This document shows, piece by piece, positions 15,703 to 24,275 of a stretch of 58,484 nt of DNA. Source of the stretch: Clostridium uliginosum. Lineage in GTDB: Bacteria > Bacillota > Clostridia > Clostridiales > Clostridiaceae. The DNA lies in assembly GCF_900112485.1 (NCBI RefSeq), contig NZ_FOMG01000025.1, forward strand, positions 1 to 58,484, written 5' to 3'. The position numbers were made by a program, and so were the translations under genes. The notes below the pieces were generated by a model. The model did no database searches. It saw nothing but the letters and a program-made list of their open reading frames with translations, and had not been told where the DNA came from. Position 1 is the stretch's first letter. Each line of letters starts with the position of its first letter.

Positions 15703-16205
15703 ATTTCATATGACTAAACAGAGTTTTTTATTTTACATAGTGTTTAGTTTTCATATTAATAGGTATACTATGTAGTAGAATAATAATCTTTTAATTTATC
15801 TGAAAAATCTATTAATCAACATATTACATCAAAGTAATAAAAGTTTTATTTAAACCATACAAATAATTTAATAAATTATATATTAAATGAATTTTTTATA
15901 TTTTTTAGTTGTTAACATAATTATATAAATAAATTTTTAACCTTGAACAACAACAATTAAAATCTATTTATGATTTATTTTGTCATTCTTATAATTTTTA
16001 AGTTGTTTTTTAAAATAAATCATCATAGAGTATTTTATAAAGCTAAAAATATAGATAGAACAAAGCTTTGCAAGATTTTCATCCAAATTCATTGGAAGAA
16101 TTTTTATACATATAAAATAGTAGTTTATGGAATTGTATAAGTATACAAATAACAAAGCTTATGATAGAATAAAAATAATTATGGAAAGAAAAATATGTTC
16201 TATAT

Positions 16206-16247
16206 AAGGCACAGTTTTGGTCTATTATTTTCTTTCATGTGCCTAAG
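16206..16247. repeat. Family A palindromic repeat, half copy
   Basis: AGGCAC is followed directly by GGTCTATTATTTTCTTTC and ATGTGCCTAA, so one arm is nearly absent. It lies just upstream of the transketolase Shine-Dalgarno. Confidence 0.7.
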
Positions 16248-16273
16248 TAAACTAATCATAGGAGGATTGTAGT

Positions 16274-17098
16274 ATGAATAATAACAAAGAAAAGCTTCAA
16301 GAAATATCAAAGCTTATAAGAAAAGACATAGTATCTATGCTTACTGAATCAGCATCAGGTCATCCAGGTGGTTCATTATCAGCAGCAGATATAGTAACAA
16401 CATTATTTTTTAATGAATTGAACATAGATCCTAAAAATCCTAAAGATCCTAATAGGGATAGATTTGTATTATCAAAGGGACATGCTGCGCCAGTATTATA
16501 TAGTGCATTAGCAAGAAAAGGATATTTTGAGGTAGAAGAATTATCTACTTTAAGAAAAATAGGATCAAGATTACAAGGACATCCTAACATGAATGATCTA
16601 CCAGGCATTGATATGTCAACAGGTTCATTAGGTCAAGGAATTTCAGCAGCAGTTGGAATGGCATTAGCAGGTAAATTAGATAATAAGGATTATAGAGTAT
16701 ATACTATATTAGGTGATGGTGAACTTGAAGAAGGCCAAGTTTGGGAAGCTTCAATGTCAGCAGCTCATTATAAATTAGATAATTTAACAGCATTTGTAGA
16801 TTATAATGGATTACAAATAGATGGAAACATAGAAGATGTAATGAATCCAGCGCCAATTGATAAGAAGTTTGAAGCTTTTGGATGGAATACTATAATAATA
16901 GATGGTCATGATTATGATCAAATTTTAGGTGCAATTGAAAAAGCAAAAAATACAAAGGGAAAACCTACAGTTATTGTATGTAATACAGTAAAAGGTAAGG
17001 GTGTTTCATTTATGGAAAACCAAGCTAGTTGGCATGGAACAGCACCTAGCAAAGAACAATGTGAGCAAGCATTAAAGGAAATTGGAGGGGAGAACTAA
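16274..17098 (+). CDS. Transketolase, N-terminal (thiamine-pyrophosphate) subunit
   Basis: Transketolase moves two-carbon units between sugar phosphates in the non-oxidative pentose phosphate pathway. This 274-residue protein is the first half of a split enzyme: SASGHPGGSLSAADIVTTLFF, FVLSKGHAAPVLYSAL, STGSLGQGISAAVGMAL and the ThDP/Mg motif ILGDGELEEGQVWEA with the later VDYNGLQIDG. Its stop overlaps the ATG of the second subunit by one base, so the two are translated together. Shine-Dalgarno: ATAGGAGGATTG. It may serve the same carbon flow as the PTS cluster upstream, but a 650-base gap with a hairpin separates them. Confidence 0.96.
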   Translation: MNNNKEKLQEISKLIRKDIVSMLTESASGHPGGSLSAADIVTTLFFNELNIDPKNPKDPNRDRFVLSKGHAAPVLYSALARKGYFEVEELSTLRKIGSRLQGHPNMNDLPGIDMSTGSLGQGISAAVGMALAGKLDNKDYRVYTILGDGELEEGQVWEASMSAAHYKLDNLTAFVDYNGLQIDGNIEDVMNPAPIDKKFEAFGWNTIIIDGHDYDQILGAIEKAKNTKGKPTVIVCNTVKGKGVSFMENQASWHGTAPSKEQCEQALKEIGGEN

Positions 17099-18042
17099 TG
17101 GGTAATAAAATAGCAACTAGAGAAGCTTATGGTAAGGCATTAGTAAAACTTTCAAACATAAATAAAAATGTTGTAGTATTAGATGCAGATTTATCAAAAT
17201 CAACTAAAACAGCAGATTTTAAAGCTGTTGCACCAGAAAGATTTATTAACATGGGAATAGCAGAAGCAAATATGATGGGGGTTGCAGCAGGACTTTCAAC
17301 TTGTGGTAAAATCCCATATGTTAGTACTTTTGCAATGTTTGCAGCAGGAAGAGCTTTTGAACAAATTAGAAATTCACTTTGTTATCCAAAATTAAATGTT
17401 AAGGTTTGTGCAACTCATGCAGGATTAACAGTAGGTGAAGATGGAGCATCTCATCAATCTGTTGAAGATATTTCATTAATGAGAAGTATCCCTAATATGA
17501 CAGTAATCAATCCAGCAGATGCAGTAGAAACAGAAGCAGCAATTTTAGCAGTAGCAGAATATAATGGACCTTGTTATGTAAGATTAGGAAGACTTGCTGT
17601 TAGTGTTATAAACGATGAAAATACTTATAAGTTTGAAATAGGTAAGGGGATAACTTTAGCACAAGGTAATGATTTAACAATTATAGCTACAGGGATAATG
17701 GTAGAATTAGCTTTAGAAGCTAAAGAATTATTAGCTAAAGAAGGAATAAATGCAAGAGTAATAAATATTCATACTATAAAGCCTATTGATAAGGAATTAA
17801 TAGTTAAGGCAGCAAAAGAAACTGGTGCAATAGTTACAGCAGAAGAACATAGTATAATTGGTGGACTAGGATCAGCAGTTGCTGAAATAGTAACAGAAGA
17901 AAATCCAATTCCAGTATTAAAAGTTGGTATTCAAGATACTTTTGGAGAAAGTGGTAAGCCAGATCAATTATTAAAAGCTTATGGACTAACAACTGAAAGT
18001 ATAGTAGAGAAAGCAAAAAAGGCTTTATCATTAAAAAAATAA
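17098..18042 (+). CDS. Transketolase, C-terminal (pyrimidine-binding) subunit
   Basis: This 314-residue partner completes the split transketolase. It has VVLDADLSKSTKT, INMGIAEANMMGVAAGLS with the catalytic glutamate, the FAMFAAGRAFEQIRNSL and THAGLTVGEDGASHQS regions that line the active site, and a C-terminal transketolase domain (LTIIATGIMVELALEAKELL, HTIKPIDKE, AEEHSIIGGLGSAVAE). The lengths of both subunits together fit a split transketolase. A strong terminator follows at 18065. Confidence 0.96.
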   Translation: MGNKIATREAYGKALVKLSNINKNVVVLDADLSKSTKTADFKAVAPERFINMGIAEANMMGVAAGLSTCGKIPYVSTFAMFAAGRAFEQIRNSLCYPKLNVKVCATHAGLTVGEDGASHQSVEDISLMRSIPNMTVINPADAVETEAAILAVAEYNGPCYVRLGRLAVSVINDENTYKFEIGKGITLAQGNDLTIIATGIMVELALEAKELLAKEGINARVINIHTIKPIDKELIVKAAKETGAIVTAEEHSIIGGLGSAVAEIVTEENPIPVLKVGIQDTFGESGKPDQLLKAYGLTTESIVEKAKKALSLKK

Positions 18043-18064
18043 TTAAGAATTTTTTAAGATGACT

Positions 18065-18105
18065 AAGATAGCAGCATTTATACATTATGCTGCTATCTTT
18101 TTTTG
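18065..18105 (+). terminator. Terminator of the transketolase operon
   Basis: Perfect 13-base arms AAGATAGCAGCAT (18065-18077) and ATGCTGCTATCTT (18087-18099) are followed by a T-run. Confidence 0.92.
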
Positions 18106-18130
18106 TCTATATTATTGGCTATTTTTTAAG

Positions 18131-18172
18131 TGAATGTTGATATTGTAATATAAAGCTCATGGACAGTGGAAT
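18131..18172. repeat. Family B repeat, half copy (B4)
   Basis: TGTTGATATTGTAATATAA followed by AGCTCATGGACAGT matches the reverse complement of the right end of B5 (50166-50272). No second arm is found, so it is a decayed or truncated copy. Confidence 0.65.
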
Positions 18173-18255
18173 TTATATATAAATAAATAAATTATTATAT
18201 TAAATTTATTGACAGAATAAAGAAATAAATGGCAAAATAGAGATAGGATTGTGAA

Positions 18256-18402
18256 TTAGGCACATAAAAGAAAATAACAAGTCAAAGATGCGACGTATAT
18301 TTTGTGTGAATCACTTACTAAGTGAGTGTATATGAGTCGAGCTTCCTTATGGTGCAAAATAGACTAGCTGACTTACTTGTTATTTATTTTAATGTGCTTT
18401 AC
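18256..18402. repeat. Family A palindromic repeat, long form with shared cassette
   Basis: Ends AGGCACATAAAAG and AATGTGCTTTA. The middle part holds ACTTACTAAGTGAGTG and ATGAGTCGAGCTTCCTT, the cassette also seen in family B copy B1 at about 9914-9949. It occupies most of the gap before the YitT-family gene. Confidence 0.8.
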
Positions 18403-18495
18403 TTTGAATAAGAAAAAAATAAATGTGGAAATATAAGATTATATTCTTTATTTGGAGGTGACTAGTTCATTAATTATGGAGGGGGATATGCTAAA

Positions 18496-19338
18496 ATGAA
18501 AAACATAAAAGAATATGGGGTAATAACTCTAGGAATAATTTTAGTAGCATTATCAGTAGAGTATTTTTTTGCACCTAATAATCTAGCAGCTGGAGGAGCA
18601 ATGGGAATAGCTATTATTATAAATGCATTTTTTCCTAGTTTTTCAATAGGAGCAATAACATTTATATTAAATGCGTTGTTACTTATTGTTGCTTTTATAT
18701 TTATAGATGGTAATTTTGGTGTTAAAACTATTTATGCTAGTTTAGGGTTATCAGTAATTATATGGTTTATAGAGAAGGCATTAAATCCAGTAGCTATAAC
18801 CAATGATTTAATAATAGCAACTATTTTTGGAACTTTAATTTCAGCCTTTGGTATGGCTTTAGTTTTCAATGAAAATTCTTCTACAGGGGGAACTGATATA
18901 CTAGCTAAAATTTTAAATAAGTTTTTTCATATTGATATAGGTAAATCATTATTAATAGTTGATTTTATTATTACATTTATAGCTGCTTTAGTATTTGGGG
19001 TGGATATAGGTTTCTATTCAATGCTAAGTGTAATAATTCTTGGAATAGTTATAGATAGATTTATAGAAGGATTTAATATATGTAAACAGGTAATCATTAT
19101 CAGTGATAAGAATTATGAAATTAGTAAGTATATAATGGAAGTATTGGAAAGAGGTTGTACTTTTTTAAGCGGTGTTGGAGGATTTAGTGGAAATAACACT
19201 CCTGTTTTATATGCTGTTTTAGGTAGAGGTCAATTTATAAAATTGAAGAAGTTTATAAAGTCTATAGATCCTAAGGCCTTCATAACAGTTGGAGAAGTAC
19301 ATGAAGTTTTAGGAGAAGGCTTTAAAGACATTGAATAA
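18496..19338 (+). CDS. YitT-family membrane protein (DUF161/DUF2179)
   Basis: A 280-residue protein with five or six membrane segments in the first 200 residues (FFAPNNLAAGGAMGIAIII, VFNENSSTGGTDILAKIL are family hallmarks) and a soluble DUF2179 domain at the end (KQVIIISDKNYEISKYIMEVLERGCTFL...VLYAVLGRGQFIKLKKFIKSIDPKAF). The DUF2179 fold resembles a small regulatory nucleotide-binding domain. No function is established for the family in general. The Shine-Dalgarno is GGAGGGGG. The stop codon overlaps the start of a family A repeat. Confidence 0.92.
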   Translation: MKNIKEYGVITLGIILVALSVEYFFAPNNLAAGGAMGIAIIINAFFPSFSIGAITFILNALLLIVAFIFIDGNFGVKTIYASLGLSVIIWFIEKALNPVAITNDLIIATIFGTLISAFGMALVFNENSSTGGTDILAKILNKFFHIDIGKSLLIVDFIITFIAALVFGVDIGFYSMLSVIILGIVIDRFIEGFNICKQVIIISDKNYEISKYIMEVLERGCTFLSGVGGFSGNNTPVLYAVLGRGQFIKLKKFIKSIDPKAFITVGEVHEVLGEGFKDIE

Positions 19339-19565
19339 GGCATATTTCAAAAAATAACAAGTAAGTATGTTAGTCTACTTTGTCTTAAGATAAGTTCAAC
19401 TAAATTCATCTGGAATATAAAATTCCACCTGAAAAAGTGTCACTTTATGTTATACTACGTTGGCATGTTCGCCTAATAGATAAGCTATTAGGCAAACATA
19501 CCTACTTGCCTTACGCAAAATATACATTACATCTTTGACTTGTTATTTTCTTTTATATGGCTAAG
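19337..19565. repeat. Family A palindromic repeat, longest form
   Basis: About 228 bases from AGGCATATTTC to TTTTATATGGCTAAG. The interior is larger than in other copies and contains a strong hairpin, GCCTAATAG-ATAAG-CTATTAGGC, plus TTACGCAAAATATAC and ACATCTTTGACTTG arms. It lies between the YitT-family gene and the ftsEX promoter region. Confidence 0.75.
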
Positions 19566-19679
19566 TTTATACAATTAATAAATTTGTATAACATTAAAAA
19601 CTCTTCTTATGATATAATGTTTTTGTAAGTTTTACAAACAATTTGTATAATTTTACTTAAAAATAAAGGAGAGTTAATT

Positions 19680-20366
19680 ATGATTGAATTTAAAAGTATA
19701 TCTAAAATTTATGATAATAATGTAAAAGCCTTAAGTGATATTAATGTTGAAATAGAAACGGGAGAATTTGTTTTTTTAGTAGGGCCAAGTGGATCAGGTA
19801 AATCTACTTTTATCAAGATGATTCTAAAAGAGATAGAACCTACAAACGGGAAACTGGTAATTGGAGGAAAAGAACTATCAACAGTCACTAGAAAGCAAAT
19901 TCCTTACTATAGAAGAAAAATAGGAATGGTATTTCAAGACTTTAGATTAATATCAAATTTAAATGTTTATGAAAATGTTGCTTTTGCCATGAGAGTAGTA
20001 GAAGCATCTCAAAGAGATATTAGAAGAAGAGTTCCGATGGTACTATCTCTAGTTGGTTTATCTCATAAATACAAAATGTTTCCTAATGAATTGTCAGGTG
20101 GAGAACAACAAAGAGTTTCTTTAGCAAGGGCATTAGTAAACAACCCATCAGTTTTAATTGCTGATGAACCTACAGGTAACTTAGATCCAGAAACAGCAAG
20201 AGAAATAATGGGATTGCTAGATGATATAAATAAATCTGGGACTACTGTTTTAATGGCAACTCATGCAAAAGAAATTGTTGACTACATGAAGAAGAGAGTT
20301 ATAGCTATAGATAGAGGAGAAATAATAAGAGACGAAAAGAGAGGTAGGTACGAAGATGAAAATTAA
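19680..20366 (+). CDS. ftsE: Cell division ATP-binding protein FtsE
   Basis: ABC-type ATPase that with FtsX controls cell-wall hydrolases at the septum or side wall. The 228 residues have Walker A GPSGSGKSTF, Q-loop VFQDFRLI, signature LSGGEQQRVSLARAL, Walker B VLIADEPTGNLD and the H-loop MATHAKE. Shine-Dalgarno AAAGGAGAG; a TATAAT at 19613-19618 may be its -10 box. It overlaps ftsX by 11 bases, giving tight translational coupling. Confidence 0.96.
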   Translation: MIEFKSISKIYDNNVKALSDINVEIETGEFVFLVGPSGSGKSTFIKMILKEIEPTNGKLVIGGKELSTVTRKQIPYYRRKIGMVFQDFRLISNLNVYENVAFAMRVVEASQRDIRRRVPMVLSLVGLSHKYKMFPNELSGGEQQRVSLARALVNNPSVLIADEPTGNLDPETAREIMGLLDDINKSGTTVLMATHAKEIVDYMKKRVIAIDRGEIIRDEKRGRYEDEN

Positions 20367-21246
20367 TACAATTACATATTTTATAAAAGATGCTTTTAAA
20401 AGTTTAAAAAGAAATAGAACTATTAGCTTTGCTTCAATACTTACAGTACTTATAACTTTTTTTGTTCTAGGTGTATTTATATTACTTGCAAATAATATTA
20501 ATCAAGCAATTAGTAGTGTACAAGATAAGGTAGACCTTAAGGTGTTCCTTCAAGATGATATAAAACTTATTGATCAAAGAGAAGTTGAAATAAAGTTAAG
20601 AGAAGTTGAAGGAGTTAAAGAAGTAACTTATCAATCAAAAGAAGATGCATATAAAGCTGTACAAGCGACAACAAATGAAAATGAAGGATTATTAAAAGGA
20701 TATACATTAGAACATAATCCATTCCCAGCTTCTTTTACTGTTAAATTAGAAAATCCAGGATATGCAAGTAATGTAAGCTCAGCATTAGATGGTTTTAATG
20801 GAGTTCAAAAAATAGACGAGCAACAAAAAATAGTTGATGGTATTGTAAAGTTTGTTAAAGGTGTAAATATGGTAGGTATTGCATTATTTGTAGTATTAGT
20901 TGGAGTTTCTGTTTTCTTAATAATGAACACAACAAAGATAACGGTTTATTCAAGAAGAAGAGAAGTAGGAATAATGAAGTTTGTAGGAGCTACAGATTGG
21001 TTTATTAGATGGCCATTTATTATAGAAGGTATGGTAATAGGTGTGTTAGGTTCAACGTTATCATGTATTGCATTATTCTTTGCTTATAAAGGAGTTTTTG
21101 GTTGGATTGCTTCAATGATGATGTTTGTAACACTTGTACCTCCAACATATATTTTGCAAGTGATGTTGTGGGAGTTTATAGTAGGTGGAATTTTAGTCGG
21201 AGGAGTTGCTAGTGCATCTGCATTAAGAAAATTCTTAGTAGTATAA
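20356..21246 (+). CDS. ftsX: Cell division protein FtsX
   Basis: Membrane partner of FtsE; 296 residues with four membrane segments (near 22-44, 168-192, 220-245, 264-285) and a large extracellular loop between the first two. Marks include NRTISFASILTVLITFFVLG, KVDLKVFLQDDI and, after the second segment, TTKITVYSRRREVGIMKFVGAT, the coupling helix region that contacts FtsE. Signals are passed to peptidoglycan hydrolases outside. It is followed by a protease and a PDZ protein in the same direction. Confidence 0.95.
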   Translation: MKINTITYFIKDAFKSLKRNRTISFASILTVLITFFVLGVFILLANNINQAISSVQDKVDLKVFLQDDIKLIDQREVEIKLREVEGVKEVTYQSKEDAYKAVQATTNENEGLLKGYTLEHNPFPASFTVKLENPGYASNVSSALDGFNGVQKIDEQQKIVDGIVKFVKGVNMVGIALFVVLVGVSVFLIMNTTKITVYSRRREVGIMKFVGATDWFIRWPFIIEGMVIGVLGSTLSCIALFFAYKGVFGWIASMMMFVTLVPPTYILQVMLWEFIVGGILVGGVASASALRKFLVV

Positions 21247-21306
21247 TTTCTGTTAATAAGAATAAAAATAACTTATAACAGAGTTTATGAAAGGAAGTCT
21301 TTATAA

Positions 21307-22587
21307 GTGAAATATTTTAGAAAAGGTAAATTAAAAAGTAATCAGCCATTTAAGATAAGTAAGTCTTTTTTAATAATTGCAATAATTGTTACATTCCTAA
21401 TTACTAGTAGTGGATTTTTATTCATAGGAAATTATTTAGCTACTAAGGGAATATTACTAATAAATACATCAGCAAAAATTTCTGATGAGTTAAAACAAAT
21501 TAAGGATATAGATAAGTATACAGCTTTGTTTCAAGTTAGAGATACGTTAATATCTAAATTTGATGGGGAAATTGATGATAATGTTTTATTAGAGGGTGCA
21601 ATAAAAGGAATGACTTCTTCATTAAAAGATCCATATACTGTTTTTATGAATAAGGATGAATTCGATAAGTTTATGGAACAAACTACTGGAAGTTTTATGG
21701 GCATAGGAGTTCAAGTAGGAGTGAAGGATGATAAAATAACAATCATTTCTCCAATTGAAGGATCACCAGCAGTAGCAGCGGGATTACAAGCAGGTGATGT
21801 CATTCAAAAGGTTAATGATGTTGAATTGGGTGGAGATGAGCTTGACAAAGCAATATCAATGATTAGTGGAAAAGAAAAGGCAGAAGTTAAATTAAGTATT
21901 GTACGAAATGGAGGTTCTCCTTTTGATGTTAGTATTATGAGAGATGTAATAAAGGTTCAATCTGTAAAAGGAGAAATGATAGATTCTTCAATTGGATATA
22001 TTCAATTAACTTCTTTTATGGATGAAAATGTTACAAAGGATTTTCAAAACAAAATTAATGAATTAAAGAATTCTGGAATGAAGAAACTAATTTTAGATTT
22101 AAGAGGAAATCCAGGAGGGTTACTTTCAGAAGCAGTTGGAGTGGCATCTCAATTTATACCAGAAGGAAAGACAATAACTTATACTATAGATAAATATGAT
22201 AATAAAGCTGAGTCACCATCAATTGGAGGTATTGCGCAAGGACTTCCGTTAGTATTACTTGTAGATGGAGGAAGTGCTAGTGCTTCAGAAGTTGTTACAG
22301 GAGCATTAAGGGATTATAAAGTAGCAACTATTGTAGGTACTACTACATTTGGAAAAGGAATAGTTCAACAACCAATTAAATTTAATAATGGTATAGGAGG
22401 ACTTAAAGTAACTATTTCAAAATACTATACACCAAACGGAGAAAATATTCATAAAAAAGGAATATTACCAGATTATGAAGTAAAAATACCAAAAGAATTA
22501 ACTCAAGAAGTGTATAGTAAAGATAAAGATCCGCAGTTTAATAAGGCTTTAGAAATCATAAAAGAAGAGATGAACCAGGGGGATTAA
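21307..22587 (+). CDS. S41-family carboxyl-terminal processing protease (CtpA/CtpB-like)
   Basis: A secreted, membrane-anchored serine protease of 426 residues. It has an N-terminal anchor (about 20-45), a PDZ domain (about 120-200; GSFMGIGVQVGVKDDK, AAGLQAGDVIQKVND) and the S41 catalytic core with LRGNPGGLLSEAV, DGGSASASEVVTGALRD (serine in GSASASE) and GTTTFGKGIVQQ with the catalytic lysine. In Bacillus the homologue CtpB lies by ftsEX and takes part in sporulation signalling; here the same position suggests a similar envelope role. The GTG start has GAAAGGAAG upstream. The stop is two bases before the next start. Confidence 0.95.
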   Translation: MKYFRKGKLKSNQPFKISKSFLIIAIIVTFLITSSGFLFIGNYLATKGILLINTSAKISDELKQIKDIDKYTALFQVRDTLISKFDGEIDDNVLLEGAIKGMTSSLKDPYTVFMNKDEFDKFMEQTTGSFMGIGVQVGVKDDKITIISPIEGSPAVAAGLQAGDVIQKVNDVELGGDELDKAISMISGKEKAEVKLSIVRNGGSPFDVSIMRDVIKVQSVKGEMIDSSIGYIQLTSFMDENVTKDFQNKINELKNSGMKKLILDLRGNPGGLLSEAVGVASQFIPEGKTITYTIDKYDNKAESPSIGGIAQGLPLVLLVDGGSASASEVVTGALRDYKVATIVGTTTFGKGIVQQPIKFNNGIGGLKVTISKYYTPNGENIHKKGILPDYEVKIPKELTQEVYSKDKDPQFNKALEIIKEEMNQGD

Positions 22588-22589
22588 TA

Positions 22590-23918
22590 ATGGAGTTACT
22601 ATTATATACGTTAAGAGCTGTATCAGGTGCGATAGTTGAGCCAGCTTTAATGTTTACATTAATTCTTTTAGGTATAATTCTATATGTGAAAAATAGAAAA
22701 TTAGTAATGATGCAAAGAATGATTCTAGGGGAAAGTGTTAACTCAACCCTAGAACTTACATTATCACAAATAGTTTTAGGTATTTTGGCAGGTACTATAG
22801 TAAGTGTAATACTTAGTAGTTTAGGAATAATGTTTGGTCAAAATTCAGGAATAATATATTTATTTGGTATTTCAATAATACTAATGTTTGTAAAACCAAG
22901 ATTTATATGTTTTTCTTATTCAGGAGCTATATTGGGAGCTATAAGTATCTGTACTACTTTATTAAGTGGTTTTATACCAGAAATAAAAGAAAATATGATT
23001 TTTAATATAGATATACTATATCTTATGACATTTATAGGTGTATTACATATTGTTGAAGGAATTTTAGTTATGATAGATGGGGATAGAGGAGCTATTCCCG
23101 TTTTTACCAATAAAGGTGGAAAAATATTAGGTGGATTTGCACTTAATAGATATTGGGTTTTATCAGTAGCTATATTAATATCGGTATTAACGAATAATGA
23201 AGCAATTAATTACATAACTACATCTATACAAACTCCTAACGGATGGCCTTTTATTAAAGGTTCATCAGGAATCAATATCTTAGCGTTAGCATCAATATCT
23301 ATAATGCCACTTTATGCAGTAATAGGATATTCGACAGTTACGTTTACTAAAGGAAAAAGAGAAAAAGCTTTATCTTCAGGAAAATATATTTTGTGTTATG
23401 GAATTATTTTAACTTTAATTTCTCAAATAGCTAAGTTTGGTATTTTTGCAGAAGTATTAGTAATAGCATTTGCACCATTTGGCCATGAAATGATGATTAA
23501 AATTCAAAGAGATAAGGAAGATAAATTGCAACCGAAATTCGTTAGTGATGAAGATGGATTAGTAATATTAGAAGTGGTTCCTAAATCAATAGCATATGAT
23601 TTAGGATTAAGAGCAGGAAATAAAGTTATTTCAATAAATGATAAAATTATTAACTCAGAAGCTGAGATGTATGTGATTTTAAAAGAGAGTTTGTATAATG
23701 CAAATTTGAAAATTGAAGATTCAACAGGAATAATAAAGGAATTAAAAGTAAAAACTAATAAAGGGAAGAGATTGGGAATGATTTTAGTACCTAGAATGGT
23801 TGAAGAAAAAGATAAGGTTATGATTAAAGATAATAAATTTTCTGAGGTACTAAATAAGTTGAAAAGTTCAGATGAAGAAGAAACCAATGAAACAAATCAT
23901 AATAAAAAGAACTTATAG
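22590..23918 (+). CDS. Polytopic membrane protein with C-terminal PDZ domain (MinJ-like)
   Basis: This 442-residue protein has about eight membrane segments in the first 300 residues and a cytoplasmic C-terminus with one PDZ domain (about 315-400; LVILEVVPKSIAYDLGLRAGNKVISINDK). In Bacillus subtilis minJ, encoding a membrane-PDZ protein that links DivIVA to MinCD, lies in the ftsEX-ctpB neighbourhood, so this is a MinJ-like topology factor candidate. The match is by architecture and location only. It sits two bases after the protease and shares its operon. The last 30 residues are polar and repetitive (SSDEEETNETNHNKKN). Confidence 0.85.
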   Translation: MELLLYTLRAVSGAIVEPALMFTLILLGIILYVKNRKLVMMQRMILGESVNSTLELTLSQIVLGILAGTIVSVILSSLGIMFGQNSGIIYLFGISIILMFVKPRFICFSYSGAILGAISICTTLLSGFIPEIKENMIFNIDILYLMTFIGVLHIVEGILVMIDGDRGAIPVFTNKGGKILGGFALNRYWVLSVAILISVLTNNEAINYITTSIQTPNGWPFIKGSSGINILALASISIMPLYAVIGYSTVTFTKGKREKALSSGKYILCYGIILTLISQIAKFGIFAEVLVIAFAPFGHEMMIKIQRDKEDKLQPKFVSDEDGLVILEVVPKSIAYDLGLRAGNKVISINDKIINSEAEMYVILKESLYNANLKIEDSTGIIKELKVKTNKGKRLGMILVPRMVEEKDKVMIKDNKFSEVLNKLKSSDEEETNETNHNKKNL

Positions 23919-23942
23919 AATATATTTTGAGACAAAAATATT

Positions 23943-24027
23943 TTAGGCACATGAAAGAAAATAATAGACCAGTATGACGCAAAATAGACATGCATACTGG
24001 TCTATTATTTTTTTGAATGTGCCTTAC
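23943..24027. repeat. Family A palindromic repeat, best short form
   Basis: A clean copy: AGGCACATGAAAG, AATAATAGACCAGTATG, centre ACGCAAAATAGACATG, then CATACTGGTCTATTATT, a seven-base T-run, and GAATGTGCCTTA. The 17-bp inner stem followed by T7 is a textbook intrinsic terminator; the reverse strand reads stem followed by TTTTCTTT. Confidence 0.9.
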
Positions 24028-24238
24028 TATAAAAAGGGATAGAATTTTACATTCTATCTTTTTTAGTTTAAGGTGCTATTTTAAAATTACGCTTTGTTTT
24101 AAAATTATCATAAACAACAAATAAATATAATTCTTTACTTTACATAAAATACAATATGAGTTTTTGTCTTACTATTTTATTTTTAATGTATTATTGACTT
24201 AATTTATAATGAAAAGTAAAATATAAATACAGTATATA

Positions 24239-24252
24239 CGAATACTTGTTCG
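24239..24252. promoter_or_regulatory. LexA/DinR SOS box in front of uvrB
   Basis: CGAATACTTGTTCG matches the Firmicute SOS box CGAAC-N4-GTTCG with one change. It lies 24 bases before the uvrB start codon. Confidence 0.85.
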
Positions 24253-24275
24253 TAAAAGATATTGAGGTGTTATAT

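Noticed and set aside
15964..16155. Minus-strand open frame of 63 codons in the gap before transketolase
   Set aside because: Very AT-rich, rich in Ile, Lys and Tyr as expected by chance, no Shine-Dalgarno, no recognisable domain.
16274..18042. Transketolase as two frameshifted halves of one gene
   Set aside because: The second half has its own ATG overlapping the first stop, with a Shine-Dalgarno, and the split form is normal in Firmicutes and archaea.
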